Source of the DNA: an uncultured Clostridia bacterium
GTDB taxonomy: Bacteria > Bacillota > Clostridia > Oscillospirales > Ruminococcaceae
Direction: 5' to 3'
Length of the DNA: 59,871 nt
Assembly: GCA_944386455.1 (NCBI GenBank)
Contig: CALXBC010000010.1
Span: forward strand, 1-59,871
The notes under the pieces were generated by a model. That model was not told the DNA's origin and did not search any database. It saw nothing but the letters and a program-made list of their open reading frames with translations. The translations under genes and the position numbers were made by a program. How positions within the stretch are numbered: the first letter of the stretch is position 1; each line of letters starts with the position of its first letter. Positions 22,290-30,683 of the stretch are shown piece by piece.

Positions 22290-23306
22290 TCAATAAATCA
22301 AACTGCCGTATTTGGCAGCAATTTTTCCCAGAGCGTCTTCCTTGATTGCGCTTTCCGAATCAATCATTGCACGGCCGTCATACAACATTAGAGCAGCTTT
22401 CAGCGCAATTTCATTATCGGCACTGAACATGACGGGAAGCGCTGCCAGATGTGCGTTGTCTTCAAACACCAGAGCATCGTCCGCTGACTCGATACGAATC
22501 AGCAGGACATCATAGCTTTCTTCCTCCGCAGCGATCAGCTTATCTGCCATATCCTGTGAACACAGAATCGGCTCTGTAAATTCCAGCCGTTCATCGTTGA
22601 TTACGAAAAATTCACGGTTGTTGGAAAGAATGATGTTGTCTTCTTCATCTTCCCGCTCCAGTCTCAATCCGGAAGCATCATAGGAAAACAGTTCCCGTTT
22701 CAGCAGCGCAGCATGCTGTTCTGTTACACCGTCGTTTTCCGCCAGCATCGTGACCCCACGGTCTAACAACGGGAGAACAGAGTCTGCCATTTTTTGCGGA
22801 GCAAGGTCGTACAGCTCCGGAATAAGGGGATTGGGTTCTCCGGCAGTAGGGGCTGCTATCAGCGGAATCTTGGCAAATGGGACAAGCAGATCCAGCACTT
22901 TTGTGCACTGTCCCGGCGTCAGTTCTCCGGAGACCCCAAAGGCGAGAAGTCCTAACTCCTGCAAAGCAATCAGACAGGCTGCCGCGTTATCACCATAAGG
23001 CGTTTCTCCATCCTCATCACAATCGAGGCAGATGATCAGCCCGACTTTTTCCTTGCGGCATGCAAAGACCGCCGCTCTGGCCTGACGCAGGGATTTGCAG
23101 CTGTCCGCCAGAATATAACCGGCGCCGCGATTGACAAGAGAAGCAATCCGCTCCCGCATCATGGCGATCAGCTCGGTAAAGCTGTGATCCTCAAACGGGA
23201 TATCGGTGTCCAGACACCCGCCGATATGGGCATTGCCATCCGGCGATACCGCTGTGACCATGCTGTCGTTAATCGTAATAAAATAACGTGAGTCGGATAT
23301 GTCCAT
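22290..23306 (-). CDS. Homocysteine S-methyltransferase-like protein lacking zinc ligands
   Basis: A 338-residue product. The first 200 residues follow the TIM-barrel plan of the MetH homocysteine-binding domain: PTAGEP (153-158) stands where the family has PNAGxP. The segments that normally carry the three zinc cysteines are changed: GVSG (124-127) instead of GxNC, and ENDGVTEQH (190-198) instead of GGCCGTTPEH. Methyl transfer to homocysteine through zinc is therefore unlikely. The last 140 residues are a separate acidic domain of unknown type. It is the last gene of the ddl-murI-ywiB-argS unit, 51 nt after argS. The start spacing to aaagga is long (14 nt). Confidence 0.65.
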   Translation of the reverse strand: MDISDSRYFITINDSMVTAVSPDGNAHIGGCLDTDIPFEDHSFTELIAMMRERIASLVNRGAGYILADSCKSLRQARAAVFACRKEKVGLIICLDCDEDGETPYGDNAAACLIALQELGLLAFGVSGELTPGQCTKVLDLLVPFAKIPLIAAPTAGEPNPLIPELYDLAPQKMADSVLPLLDRGVTMLAENDGVTEQHAALLKRELFSYDASGLRLEREDEEDNIILSNNREFFVINDERLEFTEPILCSQDMADKLIAAEEESYDVLLIRIESADDALVFEDNAHLAALPVMFSADNEIALKAALMLYDGRAMIDSESAIKEDALGKIAAKYGSLIY

Positions 23307-23357
23307 CGAAAATGATCCAATCCTTTCTGACTGCCTGTCCAAGAACAGGAAATAATA

Positions 23358-25046
23358 CTACATAGACTCCGGAACGTTGATTTTCAGTATCGTAAGTACG
23401 TTTTTCAAAACGGTTTTGGCTGCGATACAGACCGCAAGGCGCGCCTGCATCAGTGCTTCTGCTTCTCCGCGTACCCGGCATGTATTATAGAATTTGTGGA
23501 AAAGGGTTGCAAGCTCCACGGCGTACTTTGTCATGCGGGATGGGTCATAGTTTTTGGCAGCTTCCATGATCTCATTTGGGAGCCCTGCCATGAAGCGCAC
23601 CAATTCCATCTCTTCCGGAGCTGTCAGCAGACTGAAATCACATGCCGCGGCCGGAACCGCGTTGATCCCCTCAGCCGCAAGATTTTTCAGAATGCTGCAA
23701 ATACGGGCATGCGCATACTGGACGTAGTAAACCGGATTCTTGGAGCTTTCTTCAGCCGCCAAATCCAGATCAAAATCAAAATGAGAGTTAGCCTCCCGCA
23801 TATTGAAGAAAAAGCGGGCTGCATCGATCGGAACCTCGTCAAGCAGTGTCACCAGCGTAATTGCTTTTCCGCTGCGCTTGCTTGCTTTAATGACTTCACC
23901 ATCGCGTACCAGCCGCACCATCTGCATCAATACGGCGTCGAGCCGGCCGGGATCCACCCCAAGTGCTTCCAGAGCCGCTTTCAGACGCGGGACGTAGCCG
24001 TGATGATCGGCGCCCAGAACATCGACCGCCTTGTCGAAGCCGCGGACCACCAGCTTATTATAATGATAGGCAATATCGGGAACCACATAGGTGGGCACTC
24101 CGTTGGAACGGACCAGAACGAAGTCTTTGTCAGCGCCGTAATCGGTTGCCTTAAACCATAAAGCGCCCTCCGCCTCATAGGTACAGCCTTTCTCCTTCAA
24201 AAGCTCAATTATTTTTTCAACCTCGCCATTTTGATGAAGGGTAGACTCCCGAAACCAGTTGTCATAGACGATGCGATATTTTTTCAAATCCCGTTCCAGA
24301 CCGGCGATATTGAGCGGCAGCGCATAATCGACCAGAGCCTTCCTCCGTTCTTCGGAGGAAACCGTCACATAATGATCCCCGTGAATGGCGGCAAAATTTT
24401 TGGCGTGTTCTGTAATATCGGCCCCCTGATAAGCGTCTTCCGGCATCTCGATTCCATCCTGATAGAGCTGGAGATACCGCACCTCCAGAGAAAGTGCAAA
24501 TTTATTGATCTGGTTGCCCGCGTCATTGACATAAAACTCACGCGAAACATCATATCCTGCCCAGTCAAGCACAGAAGCAATACCGTCGCCGATGGCGCCG
24601 CCGCGGGCATTCCCGATATGCATCGGGCCGGTCGGATTTGCAGAAACGAATTCCACTAAAATCTTTTTGTTCCTGCCAAAGCTGCTTCTGCCATAGCTGT
24701 CTTGATCAGCAGCAATGCCATTCAAGACATCGGAAAACCAGCTTGCACTCAAAAAAAAGTTGAGAAATCCCGGACCGGCGATTTCGCAGGATTTAAAATA
24801 GCTACCGTCAAGGCTGAGATGCTGCACGATGATTTCAGCAATTTTTCTGGGTGCCAGGTGAAAGGCACGCGCCGATACCATTGCAGCGTTGGATGCAAAA
24901 TCTCCATGAGTTTTGTCTGCGGGGACTTCAATAATAAAATCGGGAAGCTCTGCCTGGGGCAGAGAACCGTTTTCTATGGCAGCTCTGACCGCGTTTTCCA
25001 GCAGTTCCTTCAACTGTAATGTCGCTGCCTGTACTAGATTTGTCAT
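23358..25046 (-). CDS. argS: Arginyl-tRNA synthetase
   Basis: Charges tRNA-Arg; class I synthetase of 562 residues, normal for the family. The N-terminal Add-1 domain (about 1-105) is followed by the HIGH motif as HIGN in PTGPMHIGNARGG, and by KASKRSGKAI in the place of KMSKS. The C-terminal helical DALR domain ends the protein. The ATG at 25046 gives the usual N-terminus (MTNLVQAA) and is 12 nt from aaagga; upstream ATGs overlap the ribosome site. The gene sits 38 nt after ywiB, an order also seen in Bacillus. Confidence 0.96.
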   Translation of the reverse strand: MTNLVQAATLQLKELLENAVRAAIENGSLPQAELPDFIIEVPADKTHGDFASNAAMVSARAFHLAPRKIAEIIVQHLSLDGSYFKSCEIAGPGFLNFFLSASWFSDVLNGIAADQDSYGRSSFGRNKKILVEFVSANPTGPMHIGNARGGAIGDGIASVLDWAGYDVSREFYVNDAGNQINKFALSLEVRYLQLYQDGIEMPEDAYQGADITEHAKNFAAIHGDHYVTVSSEERRKALVDYALPLNIAGLERDLKKYRIVYDNWFRESTLHQNGEVEKIIELLKEKGCTYEAEGALWFKATDYGADKDFVLVRSNGVPTYVVPDIAYHYNKLVVRGFDKAVDVLGADHHGYVPRLKAALEALGVDPGRLDAVLMQMVRLVRDGEVIKASKRSGKAITLVTLLDEVPIDAARFFFNMREANSHFDFDLDLAAEESSKNPVYYVQYAHARICSILKNLAAEGINAVPAAACDFSLLTAPEEMELVRFMAGLPNEIMEAAKNYDPSRMTKYAVELATLFHKFYNTCRVRGEAEALMQARLAVCIAAKTVLKNVLTILKINVPESM

Positions 25047-25084
25047 GTATATGTCCATTCCTTTCAATATCCTTGTTTCAGAAG

Positions 25085-25510
25085 TTACTGTCCCTGAACC
25101 GTAATGGTGACCTCGTTTGTACTTAAGCTTTGTGCATTCAGGTCAAGCAGATAACGGAAAAAAAGGGTACCGCCTGATTCGTCCAGCTTGTTTTGGATTT
25201 CCTCTGTTGTCACGCCAATGGTAAATCTACGGCCGTCGACACCATATTCGCCGATGCATCGTCGCTGGTTCTCCATGACAAGATGAGCTTGAGAAGGACC
25301 GCTGCGCATCATGATGATTTTGTCTTCGCCGGTTGCCTTTACAACGGTGCGGCAACCGTCAAATCCGCTTGCCTGGGTTTCGTTATAGGAGATATAATAG
25401 ACATCCTTGTCCTTATAAAAGGTGCCGTTTGTATACAGCTCGCTGGTTTCTGATTCGTTTTCAGCGGTCTGCTTTCCGACAATGGATATAAATACGTCTT
25501 TTTTCTTCAT
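25085..25510 (-). CDS. DUF1934/YwiB-family beta-barrel protein
   Basis: A 141-residue protein made almost wholly of strands, typical of the calycin-like DUF1934 (YwiB) family, whose function is not established. Neighbourhood supports the call: in Bacillus ywiB lies directly upstream of argS, as here. The ATG at 25510 lies 20 nt after the murI stop. The frame is open further upstream, but those residues overlap murI and have no family resemblance. Confidence 0.8.
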   Translation of the reverse strand: MKKKDVFISIVGKQTAENESETSELYTNGTFYKDKDVYYISYNETQASGFDGCRTVVKATGEDKIIMMRSGPSQAHLVMENQRRCIGEYGVDGRRFTIGVTTEEIQNKLDESGGTLFFRYLLDLNAQSLSTNEVTITVQGQ

Positions 25511-25529
25511 ATTTTCTGACTGCTTTCTT

Positions 25530-26363
25530 TTATTTTGTGATGTTGGCTGGCAGCTGGCCGATATCGACTTTTTCCACATGTCCGCCGATCTGTTCTCCCA
25601 GAAAAAGGCTGCCATATTCAGAAAAACTTTCCGGAGCATCGCTGACATAGTATCGACAGTTTCCTTCGTGCTGAGGGGCGTTAAGAATATGTTCCTTTGT
25701 GAGCTTGGCGGCTGTATACCGGGCGGTTTCCTCTCCGGGATTGATGAGCGTGACGTCCTGCTCCAGCATATCGCTGATAATATCGCGGATAATCGGAAAA
25801 TGGGTACAGCCCAGAATCATGGTATCAATGCCGCTTCCCTCAAAAATTTTCAAATAATCGGATGCCACCAGACTGGTTACCTTGTCTGAGCGTTTCACAT
25901 AGCCGTTTTCCACCAACGGAACAAAGAGCGGACAAGCATTGCCCGTTACAACGGCATCAGAGCGTATGGAACGGATTGCACGGCCATAGGCTCCGCTTTT
26001 AATCGTGGCCGGCGTTCCGATTACTCCGATTCTGGCGTTTTGGGAAGTGGCGCAGGCAGCCTGCACAGCGGGCAGCAAAATCCCGGTAAAGGGTATGGAC
26101 AACGACGCAATGATACTTTGCGGCAGGACGGCGCTGACCGTTCCGCAGGCTGCAATAATCATTTTTACATCATGAGACAGAAGAAAGTTGATATCCTGAC
26201 ATGCGTATTCGGTAATAATTTCTTTTGAACGGGTGCCATATGGCACGCGCCCTGTATCGCCGAAATAGATAATATCCTCATGCGGGAGCAGCTTTTTCAG
26301 TTCCTTGACCACTGTAAGGCCGCCGAGCCCCGAATCAAATACACCAATGGGCCGCTTATCCAC
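25530..26363 (-). CDS. murI: Glutamate racemase
   Basis: Converts L- to D-glutamate for peptidoglycan. Length 277 residues. The N-terminal DSGLGGLTV motif and the two catalytic cysteines, Cys73 in AACGTVSA and the Cys of LGCTHFP, are present. Gly replaces the more common Asn after the first Cys (ACNT to ACGT). The start is GTG and overlaps the TAG of ddl by one base, so translation is coupled. With ddl it supplies D-amino acids for the stem peptide. Confidence 0.95.
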   Translation of the reverse strand: MDKRPIGVFDSGLGGLTVVKELKKLLPHEDIIYFGDTGRVPYGTRSKEIITEYACQDINFLLSHDVKMIIAACGTVSAVLPQSIIASLSIPFTGILLPAVQAACATSQNARIGVIGTPATIKSGAYGRAIRSIRSDAVVTGNACPLFVPLVENGYVKRSDKVTSLVASDYLKIFEGSGIDTMILGCTHFPIIRDIISDMLEQDVTLINPGEETARYTAAKLTKEHILNAPQHEGNCRYYVSDAPESFSEYGSLFLGEQIGGHVEKVDIGQLPANITK

Positions 26364-27433
26364 TAAAATTCCGCCCTTTCTATCGCCATGGAGATCAGCT
26401 GGTCCAATAGCTCAGGATAGGATAAGCCGCTGTTTTCCCACAGCTTTGGATACATACTGATAGCAGTGAATCCAGGCATGGTATTGGGCTCATTCAAAAT
26501 GACCTCATGGTCCGGCGTGACAAAAAAGTCGATACGGGCAAGTCCGCCGCAGCCTAATACCTGATACGCCTTCAGAGCAGTTTCTTTGACCTTCTGGGTT
26601 TCTTCCGGCGTCAGACGCGCAGGAATATAGAGCTCTGTTGTACCCAGAATGTATTTTGCTTCATAATCATAAAATTCATTGCATGGCACAATTTCACCCG
26701 GTTCTGCCACACAGGGGTTGTCATAGCCCAAAACCGAGGTTTCAACCTCTTTTCCAACCACTGCAGCTTCTACAACGACCTTCGTATCGTGAGAAAAGGC
26801 GATCTTGATCGCTTCTTTGAGCTGCTCCTCATCATTTGCCTTATTGATACCGACCGAGGAACCGGCGTTGGCCGGCTTGACGAACATCGGAAATCCCAAT
26901 TTTTCCACGACTGTGGGAATCAGCTCATCCAGCCTTGAAATATCGCTGCGGCAGAGAGAAAGCCACTTTGCCGTCCGAATTCCAGCGGCGTCCAGAACCG
27001 TGTGGGTAAAGGCTTTATCCATACAGACGGCAGATGACAGGGTATCGCATCCAACATAAGGGATTCCCGCAATGGTGAACAACCCCTGAATCGTACCGTC
27101 TTCACCGTTTCTTCCATGCAGCACGGGAAAGATACAGTCGATATGAAGAACAGAGGTTTCTCCGTCCGACATAATCTTAATCAGTCCCTTATGGGTACGG
27201 TCAACGCTTAAAACAGCAGTGGTGCAGTCGGGATGGGATTCCCATTCTCCGTTTGCAATCAGGGACACATCTCCGGGGTAATACAGCCATCTTCCTTTTC
27301 TGGTAATGCCGACGCAAATGATCTCATATTTGTCAGCAGGGATATTTTGAATCACCGATGACGCTGACAGCAGTGAAATTTCATGCTCGGACGAGACACC
27401 GCCGAACAATACGCAAACTCTGGTTTTTGCCAT
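26363..27433 (-). CDS. ddl: D-alanine--D-alanine ligase
   Basis: An ATP-grasp ligase making the D-Ala-D-Ala dipeptide of peptidoglycan; 356 residues. The N-terminal LFGGVSSEHEISLLSA motif, the central VKPANAGSSVGI ATP-binding loop and the metal-binding LNEPNTMPGFT near the end are diagnostic. The Tyr/Phe choice in the omega loop, which decides ester versus peptide products, was not settled by eye. First gene of the minus-strand unit ddl-murI-ywiB-argS. Confidence 0.95.
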   Translation of the reverse strand: MAKTRVCVLFGGVSSEHEISLLSASSVIQNIPADKYEIICVGITRKGRWLYYPGDVSLIANGEWESHPDCTTAVLSVDRTHKGLIKIMSDGETSVLHIDCIFPVLHGRNGEDGTIQGLFTIAGIPYVGCDTLSSAVCMDKAFTHTVLDAAGIRTAKWLSLCRSDISRLDELIPTVVEKLGFPMFVKPANAGSSVGINKANDEEQLKEAIKIAFSHDTKVVVEAAVVGKEVETSVLGYDNPCVAEPGEIVPCNEFYDYEAKYILGTTELYIPARLTPEETQKVKETALKAYQVLGCGGLARIDFFVTPDHEVILNEPNTMPGFTAISMYPKLWENSGLSYPELLDQLISMAIERAEF

Positions 27434-27516
27434 AATTCATACTCCAATCTCAACAAAAGACTCTGTTGATCAGTCTTTTCGGAACCAATATCAGCCATAA
27501 CATTTTAATCCTTTTT

Positions 27517-27545
27517 ATCATATCATAAAAACGATATTCATGCAA
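27517..27545 (-). promoter_or_regulatory. Candidate promoter of the ddl-murI-ywiB-argS unit
   Basis: On the minus strand TTGCAT, a 17-nt spacer and TATGAT, about 80 nt upstream of the ddl start. The whole gap 27,434-27,758 otherwise holds only the hairpin at 27,691-27,717 and AT-rich sequence. Confidence 0.45.
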
Positions 27546-27690
27546 CCAAATTCCTCTTAAAAAACATCAAAAAAGGAAAAAAGAAAGAAACTGTTATGCC
27601 GGACAGGCTTCCGAAAGCTCGTCTAATCCTATGATATGAGGGAGAGGAAAAAAATATTAGTAAATCTCTAAATTATGAGAATAATATTTT

Positions 27691-27717
27691 CAGACCTGTT
27701 ATGTCCTGACAGGTCTG
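27691..27717 (+). promoter_or_regulatory. Leader hairpin before the 63-aa gene
   Basis: cagacctgt pairs with acaggtctg (9 bp, 9-nt loop). It lies 42 nt before the start codon and 28 nt before the aaaggagg ribosome site, with no T-run. Confidence 0.4.
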
Positions 27718-27758
27718 GAAAATAAGATCCGCTGCTGCGGCAAAAGGAGGAAATAATT

Positions 27759-27950
27759 ATGATACGTTTTAAAGATGGACTTAAGGGAAATCTTTCCGTT
27801 CCGGTTAAAGGACAGACAGATGAATCGGTATATCAAACGCTGCCGCTGACTGCTTTTCACAAAAAGGATAAAAAGGGAAATCTCATACCGGAGCCTGATC
27901 CGAGCGCCGCCGCCCGCGGAAGAAATTTTGAAATTGAAAATAAAAAATAA
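27759..27950 (+). CDS. Small hypothetical protein (63 aa)
   Basis: A basic, hydrophilic 63-residue protein without membrane segment or Cys. No family was recognised. The near-perfect ribosome site aaaggagg, 6 nt before the ATG, and a structured leader argue that it is really translated. Residues ending in ARGRNFEIENKK look disordered. It stands 131 nt ahead of the cardiolipin synthase gene and could share its transcript. Confidence 0.6.
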   Translation: MIRFKDGLKGNLSVPVKGQTDESVYQTLPLTAFHKKDKKGNLIPEPDPSAAARGRNFEIENKK

Positions 27951-28081
27951 CAGAATGATTTCATGGACGAGCCCGCATGGCGCTTCTCTTTTGCTATAAC
28001 AAATCAGGCATATTTTCTGACTGCAGAGCATAAGGCTTGTATCAGTAAGCCCATCCGATCAGGACTGGAAGGAGATTGATT

Positions 28082-29605
28082 ATGAAGAAAATTTTGAAAT
28101 TTCTGACCGGACGGGCTTTTGTCACAGGATTGCTGCTGGCATTCCAGCTGTTTCTTCTGATTGCCGGCATCTTGTTTCTCAGTCAGAGCTTCGTATATTT
28201 AAACGCTGTTTTTATATTGTTCAGCATCGCTATCACACTATATATTATAGACAAAAAGGATAATCCCATGTATAAGCTGGCATGGATTGTTCCAATCCTG
28301 CTGTTCCCGGCGCTGGGCGGGATTCTTTATTTTATTTTTGGAAAACGCAATATTGCGCCGAAAGCAAGACGGCAGATGCAGAAAATTGCAGAACGTCTGA
28401 ATCGAACTGCCAAAGCAGATAACAGCCTGCTGTTAAAGCTGGCACGGGAAAACGAGGCCGCTGCAAAGCAGGCTGTCTATATTCAGGGCTGTACTGGCTT
28501 TCCGGTTTGTCAGAATACATATACCCGTTTTCTGACACCAGGAGAAGAAAAATTTGCCGCTTTGATTGACGAGTTAAAAAAAGCGGAACGATTTATTTTT
28601 CTGGAATATTTTATCATTGAGGAAGGCAAAATGTGGAATACGGTACTCGATATCCTGACAGCAAAGGTGCGGGAAGGGGTCGAAGTGCGGGTACTGTATG
28701 ATGATATGGGAACAATCAATCTGCTGCCGGCGGGATATCCCAAAAAGCTGCATGAGCTTGGTATTCAAACGCAGGTGTTTAATCCCTTCAAACCATCGCT
28801 GGATATTTTCATGAATTACCGCGACCACCGGAAGATTGCGGTAATTGACGGCGACGTGGGGATCACGGGCGGGATCAATCTTGCTGATGAGTATATCAAT
28901 GCTTATCCAAAGCATGGATATTGGAAAGACAGCTCCCTTCTTTTGAAAGGAAACGGGGTATGGAGCCTGACGCTGATGTTTTTGGCAATGTGGGAATATT
29001 GCACCGGAAAACCGGAAGACTGCCAAAAATACCGTCCCCGAAAGCAGACCGAAGCGCAAGGATATGTCCAGCCGTTTTGCGACAGCCCGGTAGATGATAT
29101 CCCTGTCGGAGAAAATGCTTATTTAAATATGCTTAATCATGCAAAGCGGTATGTGTATATCGCGACGCCGTATCTGATTTTAGACAATGAAATGGCCACC
29201 GCTCTCTGCCTTGCGGCGCAAAGCGGCGTCGATGTCAGAATTATCACACCGCATATTGGAGATAAATGGTATGTCCACGAAACCACAAGGGCAAACTACA
29301 GCCAGCTGCTGGAAAGGGGCGTACAAATTTACGAATATTTGCCTGGTTTTGTCCACGCCAAGACTATGGTGGTAGACGATGAGTTTGCGATCGTAGGAAC
29401 AACAAACTTTGATTTCAGGAGCTTTTATCTGCATTTTGAATGTGGGGTCTGGATGTACCGCACCGATTCGGTGGGAGAAGTTCTGCGGGATTATCAGGAG
29501 ATGCTGGAACAGTCAGAAGCTGTTACCTTGGCAGGCTGCCGCAGTGTCCCAGTGTATAAAAGAGCGCTGCGGGCGATATTAAAGCTGTTTTCTCCGCTGA
29601 TGTAA
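28082..29605 (+). CDS. cls: Cardiolipin synthase
   Basis: A membrane phospholipase-D-superfamily enzyme that joins two phosphatidylglycerol molecules into cardiolipin. It has two N-terminal membrane helices (about 12-58) and two HKD catalytic motifs: HRKIAVIDG in the middle and HAKTMVVDD in the last quarter. The 507-residue length is normal. The ATG at 28082 follows ggaaggaga by about 7 nt; an in-frame TTG two codons earlier overlaps that site. It ends in a strong shared terminator. Confidence 0.94.
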   Translation: MKKILKFLTGRAFVTGLLLAFQLFLLIAGILFLSQSFVYLNAVFILFSIAITLYIIDKKDNPMYKLAWIVPILLFPALGGILYFIFGKRNIAPKARRQMQKIAERLNRTAKADNSLLLKLARENEAAAKQAVYIQGCTGFPVCQNTYTRFLTPGEEKFAALIDELKKAERFIFLEYFIIEEGKMWNTVLDILTAKVREGVEVRVLYDDMGTINLLPAGYPKKLHELGIQTQVFNPFKPSLDIFMNYRDHRKIAVIDGDVGITGGINLADEYINAYPKHGYWKDSSLLLKGNGVWSLTLMFLAMWEYCTGKPEDCQKYRPRKQTEAQGYVQPFCDSPVDDIPVGENAYLNMLNHAKRYVYIATPYLILDNEMATALCLAAQSGVDVRIITPHIGDKWYVHETTRANYSQLLERGVQIYEYLPGFVHAKTMVVDDEFAIVGTTNFDFRSFYLHFECGVWMYRTDSVGEVLRDYQEMLEQSEAVTLAGCRSVPVYKRALRAILKLFSPLM

Positions 29606-29645
29606 AAATGCTGCTGTTTCAATTAAGAAACAGCAGCATTTTTTA
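29604..29645. terminator. Bidirectional terminator between cls and mreB
   Basis: aaaaatgctgctgtttc pairs with gaaacagcagcattttt around aattaa, with a T-run on both strands. It overlaps both convergent stop codons. Confidence 0.92.
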
Positions 29646-30659
29646 GTGCTGGTAAGTACTGGCATTGACAAAACCGTCAGATAAATCGGAGATATAATCA
29701 AAAACATTGCCGGTGCCGATCGCGACACTGTCGGTTGGCTCCTCTGCGCGTCTGACATCTACATGAATGTGGGAAGCAATCAGCTTATCAAGACCATTCA
29801 GCAGACAGCCGCCGCCCGTCATGGTAATGCCATTGGAATAGATGTCACCAACCAGCTCCGGCGGTGCTTTTTCCAATACCCTTCGGATGGAAGCAACAAT
29901 TTCCATCGCACATTCCAAAAGCGCAGGATACAGATCTGCCTGTGTGATTTCGATTTTCTGCGGCAATCCCGTTACGAGATTTCTGCCTTTAATGGTTGTT
30001 TTTTCATTCTCGGAGGGTTCAAAAACGCTGGCCAGCTCAATTTTGATTTTTTCCGCCATCCGTTCCCCGATCAGCAGCTTATATTTCTGGCGGATATGGC
30101 GGATGATCGCTTCATCAAAGGTATTGCCCGCCACCTTGATGGAATCGGAGCGGACGATACCGCTGAGTGAAATGATGGCGACATCGGTGGTCCCGCCTCC
30201 CACATCGACAATCAAAACGCCGTTGGCTTCCTTAATGTCGATGCCGGCGCCGATTGCTGCGGCGATTGGTTCTTCGACCAGAAAGACCTTGCGCGCATCG
30301 GCGTTGGTAGCCGCCTGTACGACCGCGCGGGATTCCACATCCGTGATGGAAGAAGGAACGCAGATCGCCACCCGTGGTTTGATCATCAAACTTTTGCTGG
30401 TTTTTCGCAGGAATTCTTTAATCATAAATTCTGTCAGGATGTGGTTGGAGATGACGCCGTCCCTCAAAGGACGAATCGCATTAATATAAGCAGGGGTCTT
30501 GCCGATCATTTCATAGGCTTCCTCGCCGACCGCCATGACGGTGTTGTCCCGCGTATCCACGGCAACGACAGAAGGCTCACGCAGAATGATGCCCTTGCCA
30601 TGCATATAGACAATAACGGAGGTAGTGCCGAGATCGATTCCAATGTCCAGTGACGCCAT
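29643..30659 (-). CDS. mreB: Rod-shape actin homologue MreB/Mbl
   Basis: Forms membrane-associated filaments that guide elongation-phase wall synthesis. Phosphate 1 motif DIGIDLGTTS near the N-terminus, phosphate 2 motif IVDVGGGTTDVA and the adenosine motif TMTGGGCLLNGL near 290-300 define the actin fold. It has 338 residues. It lacks neighbouring mreC/mreD and instead follows a class A penicillin-binding protein gene by 24 nt on the minus strand, a layout usual for Mbl-type copies away from the mre operon. Confidence 0.93.
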   Translation of the reverse strand: MASLDIGIDLGTTSVIVYMHGKGIILREPSVVAVDTRDNTVMAVGEEAYEMIGKTPAYINAIRPLRDGVISNHILTEFMIKEFLRKTSKSLMIKPRVAICVPSSITDVESRAVVQAATNADARKVFLVEEPIAAAIGAGIDIKEANGVLIVDVGGGTTDVAIISLSGIVRSDSIKVAGNTFDEAIIRHIRQKYKLLIGERMAEKIKIELASVFEPSENEKTTIKGRNLVTGLPQKIEITQADLYPALLECAMEIVASIRRVLEKAPPELVGDIYSNGITMTGGGCLLNGLDKLIASHIHVDVRRAEEPTDSVAIGTGNVFDYISDLSDGFVNASTYQH

Positions 30660-30683
30660 AGAAACAAACCTTACCTTTCCGCG

